NCBI GenBank assembly: GCA_003240755.1
Contig: QFNF01000040.1
Coordinates: forward strand, 1 to 64,000
Direction of reading: 5' to 3'
Origin: Sphingomonas hengshuiensis
GTDB taxonomy: Bacteria > Pseudomonadota > Alphaproteobacteria > Sphingomonadales > Sphingomonadaceae
Length of the DNA stretch: 64,000 nucleotides
The notes beneath the pieces were generated by a model. The model was not told where the DNA came from. It searched no databases and worked only from the letters and a program-made list of their open reading frames with translations. The position numbers and the translations under genes are program-made. How positions within the stretch are numbered: position 1 is the first letter of the stretch; each line of letters begins with the position of its first letter. Below are positions 1 through 7,535 of the stretch, piece by piece.

Positions 1-13
1 CAACTGGTTCCGT

Positions 14-769
14 TCAGTCCTGGGCGATGGTCCGGGCGTCGCCGAAGCCACGACGCGCGATGGCGGCACGGGCGGTTTCGGCAGCGGCTCGGGTGGCGAA
101 TGGGCCTGCCTGCACCCGGTACAGCCTGCCCGCCGAACGCACAACGCCGTCGACCGATTTTGCCAGCGCTGCCGCGCGGGCGGCATCGGACAGGGCGGCG
201 ACCTGCACGAACCAGCGACCGCTTGGCTTGGGCGGCGCTTCTTTCTGCGGGGCCGGCCGCGGCGGCTTCGGGCTGGCGGCGGGGGCCGGAGCCGGTTTGG
301 GAGCAGGGGCGCGTGCGGGCGCTGCCACGGCCACGACGCCCGGCACAGGCGGCGCCAGACGCCGACGCAGTGCCGCCAGCAGGAACGGCGGCGTATCCAG
401 CCGGGTCACGACCGATCCGGCGCGAATGGCCACCTGTTCCGCGGGCGAGGGTACCGCCGGCCGGATCCGCAGCACGGGCGACGCCCCTACGCCCAGCGCG
501 CGGCCCGCCGCCGGCGACAGCGCGCCGATCTCGCCACCGCCCGCCTGCGGATACGGCGCCACCTCGACCACGATCGTCCGCCCGCCGTCGAGGTTCGTGA
601 CCTCGGCAAAGCTCCCCGCGGGCAATGTCCGGTGCCGCAGGATCAGCCCGGCATCGGTTCCGCCGACAACGGCCGGCCCGACCTCGTCCAGTCGTTGCTC
701 ATGGATCACCGGCGGCGGCGATTCCGCACCGGCCTGCGCCAGGAACAGCCCCAGAACCGCAACGATCAT
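14..769 (-). CDS. Exported RlpA-like DPBB protein with C-terminal SPOR domain
   Basis: This 251-aa protein has a short hydrophobic N-terminus (about residues 1-15, ending AQAGA), a double-psi-beta-barrel-like segment at about 38-100 (LRHRTLP, EVTNLDGGRTIVV), a Pro/Ala-rich linker at about 140-183 and a SPOR domain at about 184-248 (GRWFVQVAAL). SPOR domains bind denuded glycan strands at the division septum, and RlpA proteins are glycan-specific lytic transglycosylases. The stretch where RlpA normally has the catalytic Asp (IDLS) reads IGALS here, so activity is doubtful and a binding or scaffolding role is an inference. Its ATG overlaps the stop of the upstream mltB-type gene by 4 bp, which implies co-transcription. 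The gene ends 13 bp inside the window edge. Confidence 0.75.
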   Translation of the reverse strand: MIVAVLGLFLAQAGAESPPPVIHEQRLDEVGPAVVGGTDAGLILRHRTLPAGSFAEVTNLDGGRTIVVEVAPYPQAGGGEIGALSPAAGRALGVGASPVLRIRPAVPSPAEQVAIRAGSVVTRLDTPPFLLAALRRRLAPPVPGVVAVAAPARAPAPKPAPAPAASPKPPRPAPQKEAPPKPSGRWFVQVAALSDAARAAALAKSVDGVVRSAGRLYRVQAGPFATRAAAETARAAIARRGFGDARTIAQD

Positions 770-1788
770 CGCGCCACCGCATCCGCCAGCAATCCCACCG
801 ACAATGCATAGAAGTTCGAACAGTTATAGTCGAGGATCACCCGATAATTGCCGGTCAGGAGATAGGCGGTCTGCCCCGGACCGTCCGGTTCGATCAGAGT
901 CGCCTGGATCGTCGGATCCAGCCGGCGTCCGTCGCTGGGCGTCACGCCCAGCGCATGCCATTCGGCCAGCGACCGCCACTGGCTATGCCGTTCGAACACG
1001 CGCGGACAGCGCGGCGACAGCGAACGCGGCGTCAGGATCGACCGGTCGAACCCGGCGGGCACGCCGACCGCGAACCCCCATGGCTGCCCCGGACGCCAGC
1101 CCGCATCGACGAAATAATTCGCGATCGATGCCAGCGTATCGGCCTCGTTCGACCAGATGTTGGCGACGCCGTCACCATCGCCGTCGCGCGCCAGGCGCAG
1201 GTAGATCGACGGCAGGAACTGGGGATAGCCGAATGCCCCCGCCCAACTGCCCTTCAACCGTTCGCGCGGCACGCCGCGATCGATCATCTTCAGCGTCGCG
1301 ATGAATTCGGGCTCGAACAATGCCCGCCGCCGCCCTTCATAGGCGAGCGTCGCGAGGCTGCGCGGCAGGTCGAAATCGCCGGTATAGCTGCCGTAATTGG
1401 TTTCATGGCCCCAGATCGCGATCATGACCTCTTCGGGCACGCCCGTCTGGCGTTCGATCGACGCGAGCCGCGGGCGTTGCGCGGCATAGGCCGTCCGCCC
1501 GCGATTGATCCGCGCGGCATCGACATGGCGTTGGCGATACGGGGCAAAGCGCGGCACCGCCGTCGTGGTCGACGCGCCCGGCTGCTGCCGGTCGAGTTCG
1601 ACGACGCGGGGATTGTAGGTGAGCGTCGGCAGCACGGCGTCGATCGTCCGCTCGCTGACCCCCTGCGCCCGCGCCCGCGTCGCGACCTCGCGCAGATAGG
1701 ACTGAAATCCCGCCGCATCCTGTGCCGACGCCGAAGCCCCGGCCATCAGGGAAAGAAGGACGGCAAACCCCGCCTTGGCAATACGCAT
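766..1788 (-). CDS. mltB: Lytic murein transglycosylase, MltB family
   Basis: This 340-aa exported enzyme is predicted to cleave the MurNAc-GlcNAc bond of peptidoglycan with formation of 1,6-anhydroMurNAc. Residues 1-22 are a signal peptide ending SASAQ. The SLT2-type catalytic motif IWGHETNYG places the acid/base Glu at about residue 129. GAFGYPQFLPS and the DGDGDGVANIW segment are typical of MltB. The open frame extends upstream through the tRNA-Ser gene to 2013, but the ATG at 1788 precedes the signal peptide and is the only sensible start. The downstream SPOR gene overlaps by 4 bp, which suggests a small cell-wall remodelling operon. Confidence 0.88.
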   Translation of the reverse strand: MRIAKAGFAVLLSLMAGASASAQDAAGFQSYLREVATRARAQGVSERTIDAVLPTLTYNPRVVELDRQQPGASTTTAVPRFAPYRQRHVDAARINRGRTAYAAQRPRLASIERQTGVPEEVMIAIWGHETNYGSYTGDFDLPRSLATLAYEGRRRALFEPEFIATLKMIDRGVPRERLKGSWAGAFGYPQFLPSIYLRLARDGDGDGVANIWSNEADTLASIANYFVDAGWRPGQPWGFAVGVPAGFDRSILTPRSLSPRCPRVFERHSQWRSLAEWHALGVTPSDGRRLDPTIQATLIEPDGPGQTAYLLTGNYRVILDYNCSNFYALSVGLLADAVAR

Positions 1789-1902
1789 CACACCGGTCTC
1801 CCGTTCTGGACCGGTATTGGCACAGCCCGGGAACGGGATGAAGCCCCTCCGGTGACAAGGACTTGCACAACGCGCCGATCTTGCCCAATGCGGCCGCATC
1901 GC

Positions 1903-1992
1903 GGAAGAGTGTCCGAGTGGTTTAAGGAACCGGTCTTGAAAACCGGCGAGCGGGCAACCGTTCCGTGGGTTCGAATCCCACCTCTTCCGCCA
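1903..1992 (+). tRNA. tRNA-Ser (anticodon UGA)
   Basis: The acceptor stem GGAAGAG (1903-1909) pairs with CTCTTCC (1982-1988), followed by discriminator G and an encoded CCA (1990-1992). The anticodon arm CCGGT-CTTGAAA-ACCGG gives anticodon TGA (UGA), which reads UCN serine codons. A long variable arm (GCGAGCGGGCAACCGTTCCGT region) marks a class II tRNA as expected for Ser. The T-loop GGTTCGAATCC is present. The left inverted repeat of the IS1595-type element starts only 5 bp after the CCA, and the tRNA itself is intact. Confidence 0.97.
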
Positions 1993-1997
1993 GCATC

Positions 1998-2020
1998 CGC
2001 CCTTATGGCGCAAAAGAACC
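1998..2020 (+). repeat. Left terminal inverted repeat of the IS1595-type element
   Basis: The repeat begins CGCCCTTATGGCGCAAAAG at 1998 and is the exact reverse complement of 4044-4066 over 23 bp. Matching stops at 2021 on the inner side and at 1997 on the outer side. Confidence 0.9.
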
Positions 2021-2071
2021 TACCCGTTGACGTTCTCGAAAGGTGTCCGCGGCAGTAACCATCGTTTTAGG

Positions 2072-2494
2072 ATGGGTGTCACGAATCTCAAAGTCGCGAA
2101 GATCACCGCGATCGCGGCCACGCTGGAGGAGAAGCGGGAGCGCGTGGAGCGTCTGAACGTCCTGATCGGCTGTTCCCGCGAGCTGATGGCCGAGCTCGAC
2201 CCGAGGTGGGATCCAGACCAGGTCAGGCCGTCACCACCGCACCAGCGAAAGCTGCCCTACGCCAACGGCATGGTGACCAGGTGGGCCATGCAGCTGATCC
2301 GCGAGGCCACAGGGCCGTTCTCTTCGGCAGAGCTGGCTGAGAAGATCGTAGAGAAGCAGGGCGGAGACGTCCGCGATCCTGATCTGGTCAACCGTGTGCG
2401 CGAGGCAATCGACGTCAGCCTCCGCAAGAAGCTGGGTGTCTACGTCCGATACACGCAGACGAGGCCTACGCTCTGGGAGCGCATCGACGAATAG
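2072..2494 (+). CDS. Passenger protein of the IS element, unknown, winged-helix-like C-terminus
   Basis: The family is not recognised. The 140-aa product starts at ATG 2072; a longer form from TTG 2027 is possible, and neither has a well-spaced ribosome-binding site. Residues about 5-35 are Glu/Arg-rich and look like a short coiled coil (LEEKRERVERLNVLI). A Pro-rich turn follows. Residues about 75-138 (GPFSSAELAEKIVEKQGG to TRPTLWER) resemble a winged-helix fold by pattern. The gene lies between the left inverted repeat and the 3' end of the oppositely oriented transposase, so it is cargo of the element. A DNA-binding or regulatory role is inference only. Confidence 0.65.
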   Translation: MGVTNLKVAKITAIAATLEEKRERVERLNVLIGCSRELMAELDPRWDPDQVRPSPPHQRKLPYANGMVTRWAMQLIREATGPFSSAELAEKIVEKQGGDVRDPDLVNRVREAIDVSLRKKLGVYVRYTQTRPTLWERIDE

Positions 2495-2506
2495 ACGGCT
2501 GGCACT

Positions 2507-3529
2507 TCACGCCGCGATCGGATCGAACAGATCGTTCGCGGGCTTGTGCCGCTGCCAGTAGCCAGCCATCCGCGACGTTCTCGACCGCAATGCGGATCCG
2601 ATCAAAATATCGACCTGGCTGCCGTTGTCGACCCGCCTGTACTCCTCGCGCCACGCCATTTCCCAGCCGTATCGCTCGGCATAGGCCTTGGTGAAGTAGC
2701 GGTAGACGCCGCGCTCTCCGCACCTGAGCCGCGAGAAGACGCTCTCCACGCCGTTCGTGCAGGCGATGCCGTCCGAATAGCTCTTGGAATGGTCGATGCG
2801 CTTGGTGTCGAAGTACATCTCCAGCGGTCCCCACTGCGTGCCTTCGTCGGCGTGCATGACCGTGCCGCGTTTCACGATGCGCCGTGCGATCGGAACGCCG
2901 TCTCCCTCCTTCGGGACATGGAACATCCGCACCTTGGGCCGACGCTCCGGATCGTCGTGCGTCCGTTCGCGGATGGCGACGATCGAGGTCGTGACCTTCG
3001 GATTTTTCTTCTTCCAGGCCTCGAACGCCTCGTCGTCGTCGACCCGCCTGTTGGGAAGTCGGTGCCGGCGATTGCCGATGAAGGCGCCATCGATCTCCAC
3101 CACGCCTTCGAGCTGCTGGTCATAGTCGATCGACATCGCCTCGCGGAGCTTGTGGGCCAGGACGAACGCGGTCTTGTACGCAAAGCCCATCTCGCGGATC
3201 ATGCGGCCGGCGGCTGTGCCCAGCACGCCGTTCACGGTAAGGGCGATCGCCGCTAGAAGATCCCGATATGCCATCTTGCGACTGGAGAAGATGGTCCTGC
3301 TGGTGACCGTGAACTGGATGCGGCAATCCTTCCGCTGGCACTTCCACTTCCGGTTCTCGACGAGCGTCCAGTGCTCGTGACTCCCGCACGCCGGGCAGAC
3401 GGGTGCCCCTTCGGTATCTGGCCAGCGCAGCTTCCTGAACCTCTCATAGGCGAGCTCCTCCGTCATCCCGAACACCTGACGCAGTGTCAGTGTTCGAGCA
3501 GCAGGGGATATGAGGAAGTGTTGCGCCAC
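2507..3529 (-). CDS. IS1595-family (ISXO2-like) transposase
   Basis: This 340-aa transposase starts at GTG 3529; the N-terminus MAQHFL resembles what I recall of related transposases. ATG 3466, preceded by AGGTG, is an alternative start. A zinc ribbon is formed by C45, C48, C64 and C69. The DDE-like core shows D147 (VEIDGAFIG), D228 (VMHADEG) and a TNGVES motif around residues 258-263, followed by the family's aromatic and basic tail (YGWEMAWREEYR). No frameshift or internal stop is visible, so it could be active. It is transcribed away from the DUF6471 gene across a short divergent region with palindromic operator-like sites. Confidence 0.9.
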   Translation of the reverse strand: MAQHFLISPAARTLTLRQVFGMTEELAYERFRKLRWPDTEGAPVCPACGSHEHWTLVENRKWKCQRKDCRIQFTVTSRTIFSSRKMAYRDLLAAIALTVNGVLGTAAGRMIREMGFAYKTAFVLAHKLREAMSIDYDQQLEGVVEIDGAFIGNRRHRLPNRRVDDDEAFEAWKKKNPKVTTSIVAIRERTHDDPERRPKVRMFHVPKEGDGVPIARRIVKRGTVMHADEGTQWGPLEMYFDTKRIDHSKSYSDGIACTNGVESVFSRLRCGERGVYRYFTKAYAERYGWEMAWREEYRRVDNGSQVDILIGSALRSRTSRMAGYWQRHKPANDLFDPIAA

Positions 3530-3670
3530 GGGTTCTGGTGTTTCGCATCACCAGATATGGTGATGCCCGCCTATAGGCAAGGGCAACATCACCAAAAATG
3601 ATTATTTTTCTCATCGGCCTCGGTGATGGCAGGGCTTCCGGTCACGCGCAGGTTGGCCTATGACCCGGTC
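3530..3670. promoter_or_regulatory. Divergent promoter region with CATCACCA/TGGTGATG operator-like sites
   Basis: Between the transposase (-) and the DUF6471 gene (+) lies a perfect inverted repeat, GCATCACCA (3545-3553) and TGGTGATGC (3558-3566), separated by GATA. An overlapping alternative palindrome is CTGGTG (3535-3540) with CACCAG (3549-3554). Further half-sites are CATCACCA at 3587-3594 and GGTGATGG at 3622-3629. The stretch around 3590-3610 is AT-rich, as expected for a promoter. Repeated half-sites next to a gene for an HTH-like protein suggest autoregulated control of transposition; this is an inference. Confidence 0.6.
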
Positions 3671-3994
3671 ATGAGCGACATCGAACCGCCGCCTGCTGGC
3701 CATGCCGATGAGAAGGCATGGGAGGAATTGGCGAAGAACATTCTCCGGGCCCAGATGATGGCCAATGGCGTGTCTTACGCGACGCTGGCCGAGCGCCTTG
3801 CGGCGTTCGGGATCACCGACAACGAGCTCAACCTACGCAACAAAGTCAGCCGCGGCCGCTTCACTGCGGTTTTCCTGATGCAGTGTCTGACGGCCCTCGG
3901 CGCCGACTGGATCAAGGTGCCGACGCTGGCCGAGGGTGGCCGGCAGGGTGGCGCACAGGCGCTGGCCACGAAGGCGCGCAACCCGAAGAGCTGA
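3671..3994 (+). CDS. DUF6471 domain protein, small HTH-like passenger of the IS element
   Basis: This 107-aa protein starts at ATG 3671; GTG 3623 and ATG 3626 are longer alternatives. Residues about 15-75 match the DUF6471 pattern: AWEELAKNILRAQM, then GVSYATLAERLAAFGI, then LRNKVSRGRFTAVFLMQCL. The arrangement resembles a lambda-repressor/Xre-type helix-turn-helix, in which the SYATLAERLA helix pair would contact DNA. The function of the family is unknown. The gene sits inside the right inverted repeat, divergent from the transposase, over the palindromic half-sites at 3535-3629. A repressor role is plausible but unproven. Confidence 0.75.
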   Translation: MSDIEPPPAGHADEKAWEELAKNILRAQMMANGVSYATLAERLAAFGITDNELNLRNKVSRGRFTAVFLMQCLTALGADWIKVPTLAEGGRQGGAQALATKARNPKS

Positions 3995-4043
3995 CCTCAG
4001 AGCCGTCAGCTCGTTACCGGCAAAGCCGGATACGGCATCATCT

Positions 4044-4066
4044 GGTTCTTTTGCGCCATAAGGGCG
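4044..4066 (-). repeat. Right terminal inverted repeat of the IS1595-type element
   Basis: This is the exact reverse complement of 1998-2020 (core GGTTCTTTTGCGCCATAAGG) and lies 49 bp beyond the stop of the DUF6471 gene. The sequence just outside it (CAGCTGTC) does not match that outside the left end (CCAGCATC) as an 8-bp direct repeat. Confidence 0.9.
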
Positions 4067-4374
4067 CAGCTGTCCGCGCCCGCCGCGCGGGGTTGTGAAT
4101 CCGGCGTCGGCCATGCAGTATCCGGCCCGGGTGTCCGCGCATCGCCGGTGCGGGCAGGTTCCTGCGCTGGTCGGGCCGCCAGCGCCAAACCCGCGTGCCC
4201 GGAGTATCGGCTTGCCCGAACGGACCATCCTTTCCCGCCCGTCGTGCGTCGTCGCCGCGATGCCGGACCGCCGCTCTGAACCATGCCGCGCGGTCGCGGG
4301 TCGGGCACGATCGGCGGCGAGCGGCAGGCGCCCGGTATCGCGGTGTCCGGGTCCTGTCGGGCGGGTCGCGTAAG
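4067..4374. other. Non-coding stretch upstream of the pha operon
   Basis: About 308 bp of GC-rich sequence lies between the right end of the IS element and the first pha gene. No credible protein, RNA gene or strong repeat is seen. The pha promoter presumably lies here, but no convincing -35/-10 pair can be named. Confidence 0.5.
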
Positions 4375-7185
4375 GTGGCGTTGCTGACCCTGATCGCGTT
4401 GCCGTTCCTCGCGGTCGTCCTGCTGGCGGCGACCCGGCGGGCATCCCGGCGCGTCCATATGCTGGTCGCCGCGGCCGGCAGCGCGCTTGGACTGGCGGTG
4501 TTGCTGTCGCAGGCGGACATGGTGCTTTCCGGCCGGACGGTGGCGGCACGTCTCGCATGGCTCCCCGCGCTCGGTCTGGATGTCAGCCTGCGGCTCGATC
4601 CGCTGGCGCTGCTGTTCGCCGGATTGATCCTTGGCATCGGACTGCTCGTCGTCGTCTTTGCCCACGGCTATCTGGCCGGGGACGAGCCGACGGCGCGCTT
4701 CCTGTCCTTCCTGATGCTGTTCCAGGGCGCGATGATCGGCATCGCGCTGTCCGGCAACGTGCTGCTGCTGCTGGTGTTCTGGGAACTGACCAGCCTCGCG
4801 TCCTTTCTGCTGATCGGGTTCTGGCGCGACCGGGCCGACGCCCGACAGGGCGCGCGGATGGCGCTGACCATCACCGGCGGCGGCGGTCTGGCGCTGGTGG
4901 CGGGCATGCTGCTGCTGGGCAAGGCGGCGGGCAGCCATGAGCTGGCGACGATCCTTTCGCGCGCCGATCTGGTACAGGCGTCGCCGCTCTATCCGGCGAT
5001 CCTGATCCTGATCCTCGTGGGGGCCTTTACCAAGTCGGCGCAGTTTCCGTTCCATTTCTGGCTGCCGCACGCCATGGCCGCGCCCACGCCGGTCAGCGCG
5101 TATCTGCATTCCGCGACCATGGTGAAGGCAGGCGTGTTCCTGCTCGCCCGGCTGTGGCCGGTGCTGGCGGGAAGCGACCTGTGGTTCGGCATCGTCGCAC
5201 CGGTCGGGCTGGCGACGATGCTGTTCGGGGCGGGCGTCGCGCTGTTCCGCCACGACCTGAAGGCCATTCTCGCCTATTCGACGATCAGCCAGTTGGGCCT
5301 GATGGTCATGCTGCTCGGGTTCGGGACGGCGGCGGCGGCGGTCGCGGCGATATTCCATATCCTGAACCATGCCGCGTTCAAGGCGGCGCTGTTCATGCAT
5401 GCCGGCATCGTCGACCATGAGACCGGTACGCGCGACCTGCGGCGACTGGGCGGGCTGGCCGCGATCATGCCGCTCACCGCGACGCTGGGCATGCTGGCGG
5501 CCGCCGCCATGGCGGGATTGCCACCGCTTGGCGGGTTCATTTCCAAGGAGATGATGCTGACGGAATCCGCCCATACCCTGCTGGCGGGACAGGCGTTGCT
5601 GGTACCGGCCCTCGCGACGATCGCGGCGGTGCTGTCGGCCGCCTATTCGCTGCGCTATGCGGTGGCGCTGCACTTCGGCAGGCGGCGCACCGGCGACGCC
5701 GCGGCCCCGCACGATCCGGGCGCCCTGTTGCTCGGTCCGCCAGCGGTGCTCGGCGGCGTCGCCCTTGCCCTCGGCCTGTTGCCGATGACGCTGGCGGGGC
5801 CGTTGGTGGCGGCGGCCGGCGCGGCGGTGATCGGCGGCGCGGCGCCCGAACTGCATCTGTCGCTGTGGCACGGGATCAACCCGGCATTGCTGATGAGCGT
5901 GGGCGCGATCGCGATCGCGGTCCTGCTGCTTCGGCACCACGCGGCGGTGGCACGACTGGCCGCGCACCTGCCTTCGCCCGATGCCAGGCGCCTGTTCGAT
6001 GCCGTGATGACGACGGCGGTACGCCGGCTCCGTCACCTGTCTGCGCTGCTCCATGTCGCGTCGCTGCAACGCTATCTGGTCGTGCTGTTCGCCGTCGCGG
6101 CGGCGCTGGCCATCGACGCCGCGCTGCGGTTCGGTATCCCCGCCGGGCACCGGGCGACCACGCCCGCGTCTCCGGCGGCGATCATCGCCTGGAGCGCGCT
6201 GATCGTGGCGACGGTGGCCGTGGTGGCGGTCGACCGGCGGCGCTACCTCGCGCTGATCTTCATCGGCGTCATCGGCCTCGTCATGGCGCTGGCGTTCGTC
6301 CACCTCTCCGCCCCCGATCTCGCGCTGACCCAGATCGCGGTAGAGGCGGTGACGATCCTGCTGATGCTGCTGGCGCTGCATCTGCTGCCCGGCGCTCCGC
6401 CGCGCCTGTCGGGTGTTCCGCGCCGGGTGCGCGACGGGGTGATCGCGGCGGTCGGCGGGCTGGGAACCGGCTGGCTTGCCTGGGCCGTCATGACCCGGCC
6501 GGCGCGCGAGGGTATCTCGCGCTTCCACTGGGACAACAGCTATCCGCGCGGGGGCGGCACCAACGTCGTCAACGTCACGCTGGTCGATTTCCGCGCATTC
6601 GACACGCTGGGCGAGATCACGGTCCTCGGCATCGCCGGCCTCGTGATCTTCGCCCTGCTCGAACCCGCCGCGCGCGGCACCGCCGGCCGCCGATTGCGCG
6701 AATGGCGGTCGCGCCATCGCTTCTCCCCCGAACGCCATCCGATGATGTTCGTCATGGCGACGCGTCCGTTGCTGCCGCTGATATTGCTGGTCGGACTGCA
6801 TGTCTTCCTGCGCGGGCATAATCGGCCCGGCGGCGGCTTCGTTGCCGCGCTGATCTTTTCCATCGCGATGCTGCTGCAATATCTGGCGTCCGGCTTCGAC
6901 TGGACCGATGCCCGGCGCCGTATCGGCGAGCACCAGCTTATCGGCTTCGGCCTGCTGGTCGCCATGGCCACGGGCCTTGGCTCGCTGGTGTTCGGTGCCC
7001 CCTTCCTGACCAGCAGTTTCGGCCATTTCCGCCTGCCGCTGATCGGCGAGTTCGAACTGGCGACCGCGATGCTGTTCGACCTCGGCGTCGCGCTCGTGGT
7101 CGTCGGCGCGGTGATGATGGCGCTGGCACAGCTTGCCCATGTCGCGCAGCGCGCCGCCAGACACGATGGGGAGGATGCGGCATGA
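4375..7185 (+). CDS. phaA: Mrp/Pha-type Na+(K+)/H+ antiporter, fused subunits A and B
   Basis: This 936-aa polytopic membrane protein starts at GTG 4375 (VALLTLIALPFLAVV); no earlier in-frame start gives a sensible N-terminus. The N-terminal two thirds is homologous to the proton-channel subunit ND5/NuoL family (FWELTSLASFLLIGFW, FPFHFWLPHAMAAPTPVSAYLHSAT written in parts, FKAALFMHAGIVDHETGTRD). The C-terminal third is the MnhB/PhaB domain (GLHVFLRGHNRPGGGF). An A-B fusion defines group 2 Mrp systems such as rhizobial PhaAB. It is the first gene of a six-gene operon joined by ATGA overlaps. The complex exchanges cytoplasmic Na+ or K+ for protons and supports pH and salt homeostasis. Confidence 0.92.
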   Translation: MALLTLIALPFLAVVLLAATRRASRRVHMLVAAAGSALGLAVLLSQADMVLSGRTVAARLAWLPALGLDVSLRLDPLALLFAGLILGIGLLVVVFAHGYLAGDEPTARFLSFLMLFQGAMIGIALSGNVLLLLVFWELTSLASFLLIGFWRDRADARQGARMALTITGGGGLALVAGMLLLGKAAGSHELATILSRADLVQASPLYPAILILILVGAFTKSAQFPFHFWLPHAMAAPTPVSAYLHSATMVKAGVFLLARLWPVLAGSDLWFGIVAPVGLATMLFGAGVALFRHDLKAILAYSTISQLGLMVMLLGFGTAAAAVAAIFHILNHAAFKAALFMHAGIVDHETGTRDLRRLGGLAAIMPLTATLGMLAAAAMAGLPPLGGFISKEMMLTESAHTLLAGQALLVPALATIAAVLSAAYSLRYAVALHFGRRRTGDAAAPHDPGALLLGPPAVLGGVALALGLLPMTLAGPLVAAAGAAVIGGAAPELHLSLWHGINPALLMSVGAIAIAVLLLRHHAAVARLAAHLPSPDARRLFDAVMTTAVRRLRHLSALLHVASLQRYLVVLFAVAAALAIDAALRFGIPAGHRATTPASPAAIIAWSALIVATVAVVAVDRRRYLALIFIGVIGLVMALAFVHLSAPDLALTQIAVEAVTILLMLLALHLLPGAPPRLSGVPRRVRDGVIAAVGGLGTGWLAWAVMTRPAREGISRFHWDNSYPRGGGTNVVNVTLVDFRAFDTLGEITVLGIAGLVIFALLEPAARGTAGRRLREWRSRHRFSPERHPMMFVMATRPLLPLILLVGLHVFLRGHNRPGGGFVAALIFSIAMLLQYLASGFDWTDARRRIGEHQLIGFGLLVAMATGLGSLVFGAPFLTSSFGHFRLPLIGEFELATAMLFDLGVALVVVGAVMMALAQLAHVAQRAARHDGEDAA

Positions 7186-7535
7186 CCCTCGAATTCCTCG
7201 TCGCCTCCGCCATCGCCATGCTGGTCGCAGGCGGCATCTATCTCGCGCTGCGGGGGCGAACCTTTCAGGTCGTGCTGGGGCTGACGCTGCTGTCCTATGC
7301 CGTCAACCTGTTCCTGTTCGCGGTCGGGCGGCTGATCGTCGATCGCCCGCCGCTCTATGCCAGTGGCGTGACGGAACATGCCGATCCGCTGCCGCAGGCG
7401 CTGGTGCTGACCGCGATCGTCATCACGTTCGCCATGACCGCGCTGACCGTCATCCTGTCGCTGCGCAGCTTTCTGGAAAGCGGGTCGGACCAGGTCGACG
7501 GCCTTGCCGGGCCGGAAACGGGGGGCGACACATGA
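7182..7535 (+). CDS. phaC: Mrp/Pha antiporter subunit C
   Basis: This 117-aa protein has three predicted transmembrane helices and belongs to the NuoK/MnhC family. It shows GIYLALRGRTFQVVLGLTLL, then NLFLFAVGR, then the conserved DPLPQALVLTAIVI segment. Its ATG overlaps the phaA stop by 4 bp and its own stop overlaps phaD by 4 bp. It is a membrane subunit of the antiporter complex. Confidence 0.92.
   Translation: MTLEFLVASAIAMLVAGGIYLALRGRTFQVVLGLTLLSYAVNLFLFAVGRLIVDRPPLYASGVTEHADPLPQALVLTAIVITFAMTALTVILSLRSFLESGSDQVDGLAGPETGGDT

Larger units (their letters stand above)
1998..4066. mobile_element. IS1595-type insertion element with two passenger genes
   Basis: A 2069-bp element is bounded by perfect 23-bp inverted repeats (1998-2020 and 4044-4066). 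It holds a 140-aa passenger gene (+), a zinc-ribbon/DDE transposase (-) and a DUF6471 gene (+). The transposase has the ISXO2-like architecture of the IS1595 family, some members of which are known to carry passenger genes. I looked for the 8-bp target duplication typical of the family around several possible end points and found none, so the flanks may have been rearranged or have decayed. The element lies immediately downstream of tRNA-Ser and upstream of the pha operon. Its internal intergenic DNA (3540-3620) is visibly more AT-rich than the surrounding chromosome. Confidence 0.82.

Noticed and set aside
1789..2013. N-terminal extension of the MltB gene through the tRNA
   Set aside because: The extra 75 residues are encoded by tRNA-Ser and its flank and precede a good signal peptide at ATG 1788.
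2072..3994. A toxin-antitoxin or defence pair made of the two passenger genes
   Set aside because: They are not adjacent or co-directed as a pair, no toxin motif is visible, and both lie inside transposon ends.
1903..4066. A tRNA-targeted integrative island
   Set aside because: No integrase and no duplicate of the tRNA 3' end at the right boundary. The ends are inverted repeats, as for an insertion sequence.
4006..7164. A 1052-aa minus-strand open frame opposite phaA
   Set aside because: It is extremely Arg/Gln-rich with no motifs and runs across the IS right end. phaA on the plus strand has clear membrane helices and family motifs.
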